NCBI GenBank assembly: GCA_025504975.1
Contig: JANUWI010000007.1
Coordinates: 1,178,001-1,242,000, forward strand
DNA from: Plenodomus lindquistii
Taxonomy: Eukaryota > Ascomycota > Dothideomycetes > Pleosporales > Leptosphaeriaceae
Direction of reading: 5' to 3'
DNA: 64,000 bases
Shown here one piece after another: positions 21,788 through 32,828 of the stretch. The notes under the pieces were generated by a model. It saw nothing but the letters and a program-made list of their open reading frames with translations. It had not been told where the DNA came from and made no database searches. Position numbers and translations under genes: made by a program. Within the stretch, counting starts at the first letter, position 1. Each line of letters opens with the position of its first letter.

Positions 21788-24238
21788 ATGCGATCTGTGG
21801 CGGAAGCTGAGTATGGCTCGTGCTCTTGCAACCCTCAACTGAGCTAACATGTCCAAAGGAAGCACTGGCGACAGCTAGACAACTTCCATTCCTTGACCGA
21901 CTTGAAGATTCACGTGTCTTCGCACAAGGCCCCACTGATAACTGCAGGGCTGCGATCAGTCTGCTGGAAGGTTCGTCCCGTCCAATGCACCACGCGAAAA
22001 CCCACTGACTGACTGTCCTAGATCTTCCTCGTCTTCAAGACTCTTGATCGCTCATCATGGCCCACCCACCTGAGGCACTCGCGCAAGACGTACGCATCGC
22101 TGCGCTCCCACTATCTCCGCGCGATACAGAATCCAGACGAGTTTGAGTCCTCGGTCGACCCCCTGAGCGACATTAATGAGGTACATAAAATCCCTGGGCT
22201 ACGCCTGTCTGAGCATGTCGAATGTTGACTCGTGCTAAGCGTTGAAAGTCCCCATGGGTAGCCCTTCGAGCCGACGAAGACTTGCGAGCCGAGATTTTCC
22301 AGGACATTGAAAGATGTATGCCCGACAATCTTTATTTCCGACAGCCAGCGACTCAGAACATGATGCTGGACATACTATTCGTCTGGTGCAAGATGCATCC
22401 GGATATAGGCTATCGCCAAGGCATGCATGAGATACTCGCACCCTTGCTATGGGTTGTGGAAAGAGATGCTATAGACCTGAATGGGTCAGATCGCGGCGCC
22501 GCTGATCATACACTGGCGGACATGCTGGACTCGAATTACGTCGAACATGATACTCACACGCTATTTGCGCTCATTATGCAGACCGCCAAATCGTATTATG
22601 CCCCGGCTGATTCTGGATCGACGAAAAAGGACACCCCCATGCTCGCGCGGAGTTCCAAGATCTTCGAAAGGTACCTGCCCAAGGCTGATCCAGAACTCCA
22701 TGCACATCTAGTCAAACTAGAAATTGTTCCTCAGATATTCTTACTGTAAGCAGGACAAGAACTTCTCTCCATCTATGCTAACATCAGGAAGACGATGGAT
22801 CCGACTCCTTTTTGGACGAGAGTTTCCACTCGACGATGTCTTCGACATGTGGGATGCACTATTTGCAATCGACTCCACCCTGGATCTCGTGGACATGATC
22901 TCGGTCTCCATGCTGCTTCGCATTCGCTGGGAGTTGCTAGCTGCGGACACCAACGAGGCCTTTTCTTTGCTATTGAGATATCCCGAGCCGGCTACACCTG
23001 CGTACACTTTCATCAAAGATGCTCTTTATTTGCGCGATCACCTCGATGCACAAGGAGGCGCTGAAATTATAACGCGTTACGGAAAGCCAGCACCTATCGT
23101 GGAGCTGGGTCCTGCGCCGAGCCTTCGCGAACCGTCACCGTCACCCTCGAATTCATCACATCGACCACGCAATAGCTTGGGATCGCCCAGGAGCTTCGTG
23201 GGCCAGCAAGGAGCGGGAATCGAAGCATTGTTTCAAGGTGCAGCGAAGAATGTACTAGAGAGAGGGTCCCAATGGGGGGTGGGGAAAGCACTACGAGATG
23301 CTGTGGGCGAAGTAAGAAAGAACGTCGAGGCTTATCAGTCCGGTACAAATTCAGGGCAGAGCACTCCCAGGTCCGGAGGGCGCGAATTCCGAAAACCTGC
23401 CCAACTTGGAGCCTCTACATCAAGACCTGGTCTGGATCGAACGTACTCGGCCAACGCAACAAAGAGAATGGAAGAGCTCGACAGACGAAATCGTAGTCTG
23501 GCCAAGATGCTTGAGGTTGCTGTGGGTGATTTGTGGGAGTATCACAGGGAGCGAAGTGAAGATAAGAAGACGCACGGAGGAGAAGAAAAGGACAGGGAAG
23601 CTATGGAAACTTTGAGCCTTGCAATTGCGAAGGTGCAGTTCGTGCAGGTCTACCTCGAAGATTCTTCCATCCCTCTTCCAATTGAGGAGGTCACTGAGCA
23701 AACAGCGACCGCGAAAGCTGTGGCAAGTCTTTCATCACCGAAATCTCTCTCACCAACACCCCAAGAGAGCACGTCGGACGTTCCGCCTATCAATGTGACA
23801 GCGACGGCTGAGGTAGCATCCAAGGTCCCGATTAGCACGAAACCTACCATATTGGCTAGCTCACAAACAACATCATCATCCACCCAGCCGCGAGCGGCAT
23901 TGGCTCCAAGCCTTTCACCACGTTCGCGACCACATCTCACTTCATCAAATTTCTCGTGGATGCTTGGTGAGGACTCCGCGTCGTCGAACTTTGCTATAGG
24001 TGCAGCCCATTCAACGTTCTCCTCTGACGAGAAAAGACGAATGAAGGGCAAGGGGTTCCTGTTTGGTGACGACGATGATGACGATGGCAGCGTCAAGGAC
24101 GCCAAAAGGGGAAGTGTCAGCAGCAAGTCCAGTGCCAAAGGCGGAAAGAACGTAAAAGGCAAGCATGCATCGGATCACGCCGACGTCGAGGAGGAGGTGA
24201 TCGACTTGAACAATATGGGCGCAAGAGGCGTGATCTGA
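21788..24238 (+). CDS. TBC1D5-like Rab GTPase-activating protein
   Basis: Exons 21788-21810, 21859-21970, 22022-22180, 22249-22745 and 22792-24238 give 745 residues, starting MRSVAEAEKHWRQLDNF. The TBC domain (about 30-400) has the entry motif GLRSVCWKIFLVF, the arginine finger IFQDIER (Arg120) and the glutamine finger YRQG (Gln155), so GAP catalysis should be intact. RWIRLLFGREFPL and VFDMWDALFA are the late TBC helices. The spacing matches TBC1D5 (retromer/Rab7 endosomal sorting) better than Gyp1-type GAPs. The C-terminal 350 residues are Ser/Pro-rich with a charged helix (about 510-590) and an acidic DDDDDD patch. The first exon is 23 nt, and the last acceptor must be the AAG at 22789-22791 to keep the frame. 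Confidence 0.88.
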
Positions 24239-25201
24239 TTTGACCTGACATGACACATCGCAGACCCTGATTTTGGGAACCGTCGCAGTGGAAGCACAAT
24301 GTGTTCCCGAATCCCACGAGCACTACGTCAGAGGCTGCACTCCAGACCTTGTACGTGACAGCGATTTCAAGATCCCGGTCCTGTTCCATCGGCACGTGTA
24401 TATGCCTGGTGTCTTCTAAGCTGAGCTTGGTGTGTAAGACTGTTCACATCGATGCAAAGCCGGTCTGTCAGCACTCTGCCTCTCTATGTCGGACAGAAAA
24501 TTTGAACCCACAGATCCAACTGAGCGTTAACCCGACGCTTGCAGCCAACTACATGTCAACATCTTAGCAACATGGAATTCCTATGCGAGCGTCTCTGATC
24601 TACTTGCCCTACATTCTTTCTTTCCTTTTTCCATAGCCGCACACCAACGAACTCCTCGCCCCCTCTACCCGACCAATCCTCATACAGTAAGCAGCCGCCC
24701 TCACCTAATAAACGCCCACATGCTCGGTCCCACGAAATATGCTCAATCCAGGATACCGCAGGAACGCATGCCTGCCAGCAGCATGGCAAGCCCTAGGCAA
24801 TCCATATGAGATGCCCGCGATTCGCCTAGCTCATACTAGATCTGCTTCTAGCCCTCGGATAGGATCACGAGTCGCTCTTCGCCGCCGAACCACCACTGCC
24901 AGCGCTCTCCTGACCCGCCTAAATAGACAGCACACAAGCTCAAAGCACTACCCCACTTGTACAAGGCAAGTGCGGCTATCGGGCGTCGCGTGTTTGTGAA
25001 CGGTGCAGAGCCGTAGGTTGAGCGGCAAGATGTGCCGGAAATGGTAGGTCATCGATTCGAGACGCTGGTGCTGCTGGGGGATAAAAGCCTGCCCCGCTCT
25101 GTCTGCCCCTCACCTTCTCTTTTCTTGCAACAACGAAGCAACAAGCAACAACTACAACATCACATACCAACTTTCCAACCCAAACAAATACATCTTTCAA
25201 A
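24239..25201. other. Intergenic stretch, metallothionein promoter at right
   Basis: No gene recognised between the TBC gene and the metallothionein. The last 130 bases hold a TATA-like box and an unstructured CAA-rich leader. Confidence 0.5.
25080..25087 (+). promoter_or_regulatory. TATA-like box of the metallothionein gene
   Basis: GGATAAAAG lies about 120 bases before the ATG. It is followed by a pyrimidine-rich start region and a leader of CAA/ACA repeats, a layout typical of strongly inducible fungal genes. No unambiguous copper-response element was found. Confidence 0.5.
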
Positions 25202-25400
25202 ATGAAGGGAGGCTGTGGCAACGCTGGATGCACTTGCGCCGACTGCGGCTGCGCTCAGGGTGCCTGCACTTGCGGCAAATGTACGGTTTACCCCTCTTTC
25301 CTCCAGCCTTCGTGCCAGGTCCAGACCAGCACAATCTCTCGAACAGACTTAGATCTTGGGCTACGCAACTTTTGTATGCAGCTACTGACGCTCTGTAGAA
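25202..25400 (+). CDS. Metallothionein, 26 residues
   Basis: Small Cys-rich metal-binding protein, binding Cu(I) or other thiophilic metals in the cytosol. Exon 1 is 25202-25280: MKGGCGNAGCTCADCGCAQG followed by ACTCGK. There are seven Cys in Cys-x-Cys and Cys-x-x-Cys spacing, no aromatic residues, and an end CGK like the Neurospora copper metallothionein. A 118-nt intron (25281-25398, GTACGG donor, CTGTAG acceptor) splits the stop codon: T before it, AA after it. Reading through without splicing would add 42 unrelated residues, so the spliced 26-residue form is preferred. Size and composition match fungal metallothioneins (about 25-30 residues). Confidence 0.85.
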
Positions 25401-25881
25401 ATGTTTGATGGCACCGTCACTGCGACAAATTCAAAGATTCGATTCAACGTCTGTCCTTAACACCCACGCTTCTCGGTCTTAGCAACGACGAGGCAGGAGA
25501 CGGAGTACAATAACCCACGACTATCATTCATGATTCGATAAGGCAACGGGATCGGAGAATTACAATTCAATATACAAATGATCCGTCAATATCATCAACT
25601 GCGCTGCTGTAAATGTGACCGACTGTGCAGTTCATATTGCACTTGTCTTGCCATCATCCTCAATATGTACTGGCGTATGCACTTAGTCATCCTTTTATAC
25701 GCTGACTTGCGTGTGCTGGTCAGATGTTCTATCAGGGCACCACTGCTGTATGGGTATGCTGCGCCTTCCACGTCGCTGCCTTCGATAGCTCAGCCTTGAC
25801 AGTCGTCAACGCTTCTACCCACTTTCCACAACAATATCTAACCTGCTTCTGAAGGCATCACACTCCTCATGAACAATCCAA
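25401..25881. other. Intergenic stretch
   Basis: Contains the metallothionein 3' UTR and the upstream region of the HET pseudogene. One chance frame (25578-25799) has a few clustered Cys but is otherwise hydrophobic. Confidence 0.45.
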
Positions 25882-27781
25882 ATGGCGCCTTACCAGACTA
25901 TCGGACGATTGCTTTGTCCAGGTTACGAGCGTCTGGGCATACCAGCTCTGTATGTCCATGATCTCACTGGAACCGAAGACGCGAATCGGCTTCTGAGCAA
26001 GCCGCCGGCCATCCACCCAGCCACACCAGACGTACTGCCTAATCTACGATGCTGGAATCCGGAGATCGCTGCAGCCTTCTCAGAAAAAGATAACGGTATA
26101 AAGAGGATCCCATTCAAGCTTGTCACCAAGCACCAGACCTGGAAAGCACCCAAGATCGACTCTTTCGCAGCCATCAGCTATTGCTGGCACAACAATGACT
26201 GGACAGTACCGATTCGATTCAGCGACGAACCTAAGGACTAGTCACTTTCAGTATGTCCTGCTATGCTGAGAGCATTGCTAAGCATTCTGGATGACGGAGA
26301 GGCCGTGTGGATTGATCAGCTCTGCATTGATCAAGATGATGTGCAGCAAAAAGCCCATGCAGTTGCAAAAATGGACACAATCTATCGCAATGCCCGTCGG
26401 GTTCTGATTCTCCTGGAAAATCTCGACATCGAATCTGATACGGAACAATCGGTCAAAACTCTTATCGGTATTCCTCACGAGTCAGAGAATGTCACCAGCG
26501 AGGGAATGTATATTTCGCAAGCTGCAAACACAGGGGAAACGGCTGAACCCTTTACCGACCGTACAGAGGCCAGAGCATTGGACTTTTTGATACGTGTCTT
26601 CGATGATTGCAGGTGGTTTAAAAGAGCATGGTGCTGTCAAGAGTACCAACTGAACGCAGAACGAACATTCATTCTTGTCGGCCACGAGTACGACGGTATA
26701 AGCTTACCATCACAATTCTTTGTAAGCCTCGAAGATATCTTTGTTAAGGCTTTTGGTGATGACCACGAGTTATACAGCTATCCAACATTTGTAAGATTTA
26801 GCTTAGAAATCGGTCCAAACAAGCCTAATACTGTAAACCTACTTGATATGGTGCTCTTTTCATCGAGCTGTCCGAACTATCTTGTTCTTACTACGAAGAC
26901 ATCATTTCTATCGCCCTCAACGCCAGTGGGTTGCTATTGAGTTTCAATAAGAACATTACAAGTCTTTCGCATTGCCAGTTCGTTCTAGCTCTCATTCTCC
27001 TATCCACTGGCAACGCTTCGGTCCTGGAGTCTATTGGACTGCTCCCGTACGAACTGCCGACTACGAGCCACCAAGGAGCTCTTTACTGGCATGTAGGCGA
27101 AGACTGCCAACCTATGGACTCCCGCAACTTAGCCCGACTGAGTTCAAATTCCACCATCAGTCATATTTGTCCTGAATCTTTGACGTTGGACTTGTTTTTT
27201 CTAGATTCACCGCTTACGCGTCCGACAAAAGATTCTATCGATGTAGCGACTGCACGACCAAGAGTATCAGTAGTATATACGAGAGCTCTCTCAAAGTGGG
27301 GAAAACTCGAAGTCGAAACACTAGCTGCTGGCCTTGACATCGGCATAGCCAGGACGACGCAGATTATACGCAACAACATCAATGAAATATCAGTTTACCG
27401 AAAACTTCTGGGAAGGCGCTCGTTAGATATGACCATTGACCCTATCACGACCGCAGAAGATTTGATGTTTATTAAGCTCCGCAATCTGAACAAAGTCGGC
27501 GAAACTACTCCTCTGGTAATCCATCTCAATGACGAGGGTTCTCATCTGCGATACTGTTTGTACCTTCTCGGCTAAACCTTCTCGACCAATTCCTCTTTGC
27601 TGTCCCTGCTTCCCTCACCAACAGGACATCAAGCTATTTACGGAGACTGTGGATACTTGAAAGGCCCAAGACACCCGCGGGTGCACTGTCGATTTTAGGT
27701 CAAGGGTACTACATCGGTGACGAGTTGAGTGCGAACTCCCACGTTTCTTACGTGAAAGACGTCACGGTGGTTGGGCGTTGA
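25882..27781 (+). pseudogene. Broken HET-domain (heterokaryon incompatibility) gene
   Basis: HET-domain proteins trigger cell death after fusion of incompatible strains. The domain is recognisable: AISYCWHNNDW, then AVWIDQLCIDQDD and KMDTIYRNARRVLILLEN, WFKRAWCCQEYQL. The frame is broken twice. A TAG at 26239-26241 interrupts the domain, with coding continuing in the same frame at once (SLSVCPAMLRALL). Near 26881-26886 one base appears lost, and the match continues in the next frame (SYYEDIISIALNASGLLL). A normal-looking intron (27560-27624) then leads to a tail, LRRLWILERPK, ending at 27781. Without the lesions it would be a full-length gene of the family. A short intron cannot explain the first stop, since no donor is available. 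Sequencing error is the main alternative. Confidence 0.75.
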
Positions 27782-28680
27782 AATGATAACAAAGATGAAT
27801 ACGACTCAGCCGGAGGACTCCAATGACTTCCACGAGTCTGCCACTAAACGCGATACCGATAAATTGAGGAACGATGACTGAAGGAGACTGTGAAGGAGAC
27901 GTAGTCATACACCTCCTTGATCATGAACATCAATCTGGACACTAGTTTCGCATTACAAAACTTGAGAATAAAACTAAATCTCTGGATGCTATCCCTGCGG
28001 CAATTTCGTATCCCTTTCATTGTACTCGGCTTACCTAGAGTTTCCATCTCTCCTGCTGAGTACATAGATGAACATGTTCATTTGTATGCTCCGTCCTCGT
28101 CGGAAGCCCTTTCCTCCATCGTCCGGCCATACTAGATGGCTCCTATGATGGGTACCAAATCACCACCAACGCTGTATCCAGTCTGAAAAAGGAGAACTTC
28201 CAGTAGTGGTTGCAGTTGGCGCCATGAAGCGATGACTGTACAAAAATCCAAGGTGATGATAGTGACCTCGTTGTGAGGGTGAACATGGTGATACCTTTCA
28301 TTAGCGGCTGTATGCATGTGTTGCGGTATGAGCTGTAGCTTTGATTTAACTACAATGGAGACATGCGTGCATTTGTTGCCGATAGATTGTTACACCGATG
28401 TACACTAATTACGATACGTAGACGCCTTTAATGCTCGCCAATCCCAAGCTGGAAAACGGCCGCTGCAGTCCTTAGTCATGTTCTTTGCTCTTGTTATATT
28501 GCGATCAATACGACACAGCCTGTATGACGACTGGTAAGCAGAGGTTGATATATAATTGTCACTTGGCAAAACGATCAGTAGCGAGAGGATTTGGGGATTG
28601 TAAATCAATGATAATTTGTAGTCATAAATCGTTCCGAAAGTATATTTGGAAGTGGAGCGTAAGGCACTTTGCTATTGACA
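27782..28680. other. Intergenic stretch, no gene assigned
   Basis: AT-richer than its surroundings, with only short frames on both strands. Nothing recognised. Confidence 0.5.
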
Positions 28681-29950
28681 TCACCGAGTGGCGTGCATGA
28701 GCTCCAGCAGGCCTTTCGCAGCATTGCCTTTAACTGCACTGCTCGTTACATCACTCTCAAGATATTGCTGCTCCTTCAGCCTTTGCAATCTCTGATGTGC
28801 TGAGACTTCTCTTGTCGCGTCAATGTCTATGTCATCATATTCCCCCATGTGCGGTACATGGCTAAGCTTCTGCCGCACAGGCGACATGAGTTGCTCGGGT
28901 GAGACAGACTTTGGTAATTCCACGACGCCAGGAGGAGATGACGAGGGGTCCCAGGACTCTACCGGCCGTGATGATGCCCCTAGCCCGTCAGAAGGAGGAA
29001 GAAACATGACGGGCGCAGCACCGAGTTTGCCAATTGGCCGAAAGGGATCAAGGTTCGCCTTTATGAAAACAGCTTGGTCGTGGTGTGGAGAGGAGATTGT
29101 GATGTTGGGGACGTGGTGAGGGTTGGTTGATTCATCTGATGTCGTTATGGTTGTCGAGCTTGACGTGTTGGGCGCGTAGGACACCTTGGCTTCGTAGGTT
29201 GATATAATGTCTGCGTCGCGCTTGCCAACTTGATTCGTCTTCACTTTGTACAGACCAAACTTGAGACGCGTTCGTAGTTGTTCTGCGCGTGCTTTTCGCG
29301 ACTGCGATGGCGTGGGCGCAGCTGCCGATGTCCGCGCAGGTTCGAATGGGATGCCATGTTCGCTCTTCTGGCTGGCGCACAGTTCGTAGTTGAGCAGGTC
29401 GGAGAAGGAATGGTTGCTTTTCTGAGATGCTTGCATGATTTCCGGCTCAGGTGTAGGTGTGTTGCGCTCGGTTGGCGATCCTGGGCTGTCCAACCCGACG
29501 GGGTTATTCTGCTGATGTCGCATTAGTCACGGGAGGACGCGTCGAAGGTGAGGAGACGCGTGGGCTACATACCGTGTGGATGTGCATCGCGTCGGTAGTC
29601 AGCCGCGCTGCTGGGCCCATAAGGCTGTCTCCGCGGCCACGCGCGAGCATCTTGGGGCTATCGGCCGTCTCGGCGCTGTCGACCTCGCCAATGCCCCGCT
29701 TCTTGCCTTGCGAGTACGCGTGCAGACTGGCGAGGTTCTCTTTGTCCACAAAAGTTGGCGGGCTGTGTGTCGTGACTTGCTTCAGCGGGCTTTGTGCGCG
29801 AGCGACTTGAGACGGGTCCAAGCCGGTCGATTGGGAGGAGGGCGTATTTATGGCCTGCGGTGTAAGGTCTCCGAGCACGCGTCGCGAGGGTGTCTTGGAC
29901 GGGCTATATGGAGTTGCCATGGGTGCCCTATGCGGTGTCGTGGCGTTCAT
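28681..29950 (-). CDS. Whi5/Nrm1-like G1/S transcription repressor
   Basis: Exons 29950-29573 and 29511-28681 (61-nt intron, GTATGT donor, GACTAAT branch, CAG acceptor) give 402 residues. At 202-220, AEQLRTRLKFGLYKVKTNQ matches the GTB/Whi5 motif by which Whi5 and Nrm1 bind the SBF/MBF cell-cycle transcription factors. The rest is disordered, with many Ser-Pro and Thr-Pro sites (YSPSKTPSRR, INTPSSQS, NTPTPEPE), as expected of a target of G1 cyclin-dependent kinase. A KENLASL sequence could be a KEN-type degradation signal (inference). The filamentous fungal family usually has one or two such genes; whether this one acts as Whi5 or as Nrm1 cannot be told from the sequence. Confidence 0.82.
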
Positions 29951-30904
29951 GTTCTCACTGCGATTTGCTGGGTGCTGAGACGCGTTGTGCTGAGACGAGA
30001 TGCAAGATGCGCGGCGGTTGCGCTATGGTGACCCTGGGCAAGACAGTAGAATCCGAGGCTAAGAATGTGTTTCGATTGATCTTTGCAACCAGGGCAGAAA
30101 CAGTCACAGAGGGAAATAAGAGGTGGGATGTTGTTGTGGGCTGGCAGTCGCGTCTCTGTGGTTGGGAAGTCGCAATGGCCCTCGCGGACGCGATTGGGTG
30201 GGGCAGCTCAGGGTCTCGCTTGGCTGACAATGCGCCTCCATTCCTCTCCACCTCCTCCACAGCTCGGTCTTGACCTGGTCTCCGATCAGATCAGACTTCT
30301 CCTAAAACTCATGTCATGTCTGACCTGGAAAACGACAACGGCATACGCCATACTCAAGTACATACATACATACACATCATGCCCCCTCCTTCTCCGCCCG
30401 AGGTCCCGCCTATCATGCCATCTGCCATGCTTATCAGAACGAGCACAGCATGCCTGCATGAGCATGTCACGCACTGGTTTTTCCTGCCATGTTCTCGATG
30501 CAATCTTGGCTCGTCAGAATGCGCCTAGTCATGAAATGCACTCGTATCAATCATCGAAGAGTAAAACCTGTCCTTGAGGTTACAAACAGAAACAAGACGG
30601 CAAATGGCCACTCGAATTTTCGCACCAGGTAGCAGTTCATGTACCACTCGCTGGTAAACACCGCATTACGTCATCATCGGAAAGTATGTAGCATGTGCAC
30701 GGTTACGCGGCTTCTCCACCGGGTATCGACAGTCCCCTCAACAAGGGCGAATGTTTACATTCCTCAAACTCACAAACACACCAGCCGTCAACAGTGTCGA
30801 CTACTCTAGTATAAGGCTTCAATTGTGGTATTGATTGAAATGTAAGTACCACGACAGCCATGCGGTTCTCAGTGCTCATGTTGACGCTATGCAGCCTGCC
30901 AACC
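29951..30904. promoter_or_regulatory. Divergent promoter region, Whi5-like / GH5
   Basis: Spacer between head-to-head genes. It holds a TACA tetranucleotide run (about 30357-30373) and, at its right edge, a probable 5'-UTR intron of the GH5 gene. No protein gene recognised. Confidence 0.5.
30842..30894 (+). other. Probable 5'-UTR intron of the GH5 gene
   Basis: GTAAGT at 30842, a TTGACGC branch-like site and a CAG at 30892-30894 define a 53-nt intron just before ATG 30905. It contains an in-frame ATG (30860), so splicing decides which start is used. Confidence 0.55.
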
Positions 30905-32548
30905 ATGAAAGGCTTTCTCCAAAAAGCAAAGGCCGAGCTGAAAACTGTCACTCAGCGTGACAGCAACAATGGTTATCCAGTAGGGCAGTCCGGAAATGGT
31001 CCAACGTCTCCTCAGCAACAGCTTCAACAACCTCACCATGGCCATCGCGGCCCGCCCCAACAGTCGCAAGGTATCAGCGATCCCACACCCTTGGACATTC
31101 TTCGCTACCGGTACCACCACGGTACAAATCTTGGCTCTGTTTATGTCATAGAACGCTGGCTTCAGCCTTCTCGATTCCCTGATGGTGCCGAAGGCTCGAG
31201 TGAATTATCAGCTGTCAAGGCTTGGGTGGACAAGGTTGGCATCGAAGCCACCAAGCAAAAGTTCGAAGAGCAATGGGCGAATGCACTGACGGACAAAGCC
31301 GTTGGCTGGTTGGTCAATCAGGCCAAGGCTACCACGGTTCGCTTACCCATCGGCTACTATGATCTTCCTGGCAGAGAATTTACACATGGCACACCTTTCG
31401 AGCCTTATGCCCATGTCTACAGTGGAGCGTGGGACAGTATCCGCACATTGATCTTGAGGTTGCGAGAAAAGTCTGTCGGTGTTCTCGTCGATCTTCACGC
31501 TCTGCCAGGGGGAGCAAATCCGCAGGAGCACTCTGGTACTAACAGTGGACGTGCCGAGTTCTGGAATAGTCCCTCGAACCGTGCTCTTGGGATACGTTGC
31601 AGTCAGTTCATCGCAAACGAGGCACGAAATGGGTTAGAAATCGCCGGCATTCAGCTTGTCAATGAGGCAGAATGGGAGGCCAGAGACATGTACCAGTGGT
31701 ACGACGAGGCTATTGCCCATATCTCGGCCATTGATTCTTCACTTCCTGTAGTTATTTCAGATGGCTGGAACTTCGAAAAGGCCATGAACTACTCACTGAA
31801 GAAGAACACTGTTGATCAATCCTCGAGTCCTATCGTTGTAGATACCCACTACTACTGGGCATTCACAGACGACGACAAAAGCAAGACACCGCAGCGTATT
31901 ATTGGCGAAGTTGACACCAAACTCGCGCAACTCGATGGCAAGGAGGGGTCCGTCAACGACAGAGGCGCGATTCAGGCCATAGTGGGCGAGTACTCTTGTG
32001 TGCTGACTGATGATTCTTGGGCGAAATCCAACGGTGTGTCCAAAGAAGAGCTCGTCAACAAGTTCGGACTTGCACAAACTCATAGATACCAGAATAGGGC
32101 CGGCGGAAGCTTCTTCTGGACCTGGAAAATGGATTGGATGCCTGGCGGGGAGTGGGGCTTCGTAGCGCAGTCGAACGCTGGGAACATTGTACCACCCAAG
32201 CTTGCCACGCTATCGACAGAAGAAAAACAAAGTTTGTGTGAAAAGGCAAGACATGAAAAAGATGGATATGGGCACGCAGCGGTACAGCAACATGTAGCTT
32301 ATTGGACCCAAACGGATCCAAATGGGCACTACGAGCACGAAAAATACGAATATGGTTGGAAAGTGGGCTATCAGGACGCTCTTGCGTTCTTCGAGGGCCG
32401 ATCCACACTAGGCGACAAGATCGGAATGCTCGAGTTGTGGGTTCTCAAGCGGATCAGAGAGAGTGGCTATAGAGGTGGCTTTACCTGGCTATTCGAGCAA
32501 GGCCTCAGGAAAGGCATCCAGGACTTTTACGCCACAGTCAACATCTAG
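30905..32548 (+). CDS. GH5 family exo-beta-1,3-glucanase-like protein
   Basis: Glycoside hydrolase of family 5, probably acting on beta-1,3-glucan or glucosides. The preferred start, MKGFLQKAKAEL (ATG 30905), gives 547 residues with no introns and no signal peptide. The in-frame ATG at 30860 adds 15 hydrophobic residues but sits inside a likely UTR intron. The catalytic acid/base is Glu254 (QLVNEAEW) and the nucleophile Glu362 (VGEYSC). LVDLHALPGGANP and THYYWAF are other GH5 landmarks. A Gln/Pro/His-rich segment (about 30-55) precedes the barrel. A C-terminal extension after the barrel (KWKMDWMPGG onwards) ends in a Trp/Gly-rich helix region. It resembles the cytoplasmic Exg3-type branch more than secreted Exg1. 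Confidence 0.88.
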   Translation: MKGFLQKAKAELKTVTQRDSNNGYPVGQSGNGPTSPQQQLQQPHHGHRGPPQQSQGISDPTPLDILRYRYHHGTNLGSVYVIERWLQPSRFPDGAEGSSELSAVKAWVDKVGIEATKQKFEEQWANALTDKAVGWLVNQAKATTVRLPIGYYDLPGREFTHGTPFEPYAHVYSGAWDSIRTLILRLREKSVGVLVDLHALPGGANPQEHSGTNSGRAEFWNSPSNRALGIRCSQFIANEARNGLEIAGIQLVNEAEWEARDMYQWYDEAIAHISAIDSSLPVVISDGWNFEKAMNYSLKKNTVDQSSSPIVVDTHYYWAFTDDDKSKTPQRIIGEVDTKLAQLDGKEGSVNDRGAIQAIVGEYSCVLTDDSWAKSNGVSKEELVNKFGLAQTHRYQNRAGGSFFWTWKMDWMPGGEWGFVAQSNAGNIVPPKLATLSTEEKQSLCEKARHEKDGYGHAAVQQHVAYWTQTDPNGHYEHEKYEYGWKVGYQDALAFFEGRSTLGDKIGMLELWVLKRIRESGYRGGFTWLFEQGLRKGIQDFYATVNI

Positions 32549-32828
32549 AGCATAAAATCTACACCGAATCATTCACATCAGCTCGCTGCGGCTCATCTTA
32601 AGCATCAATTCACCAATGACATCATGGCTGTGATCGCAAACACAACACTCATGTGAAAGATGTGTGGGTTGATGCGCTTGAACAGACCAACAAACAACAG
32701 GCCACAAGCACGGGCTGTACAACTGGCAGGTTCTCTCATTTGCTAACTGCTCCACCCCCGATTATAATAACAATGCTCACCTGCCGATTGTCGATTCCAC
32801 ACTCCTAGCGCTGTTCGCTCTCAACACA

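Noticed and set aside
25202..25408. 68-residue unspliced metallothionein
   Set aside because: Residues after CGK are hydrophobic and unlike the family; the intron has good borders and the short form matches fungal metallothionein size.
25578..25799. Second Cys-rich small ORF with CCKCDRLC...CTC
   Set aside because: After the Cys cluster it becomes a random hydrophobic sequence with many aromatic and Leu residues; no TATA-like element or leader as in the real metallothionein.
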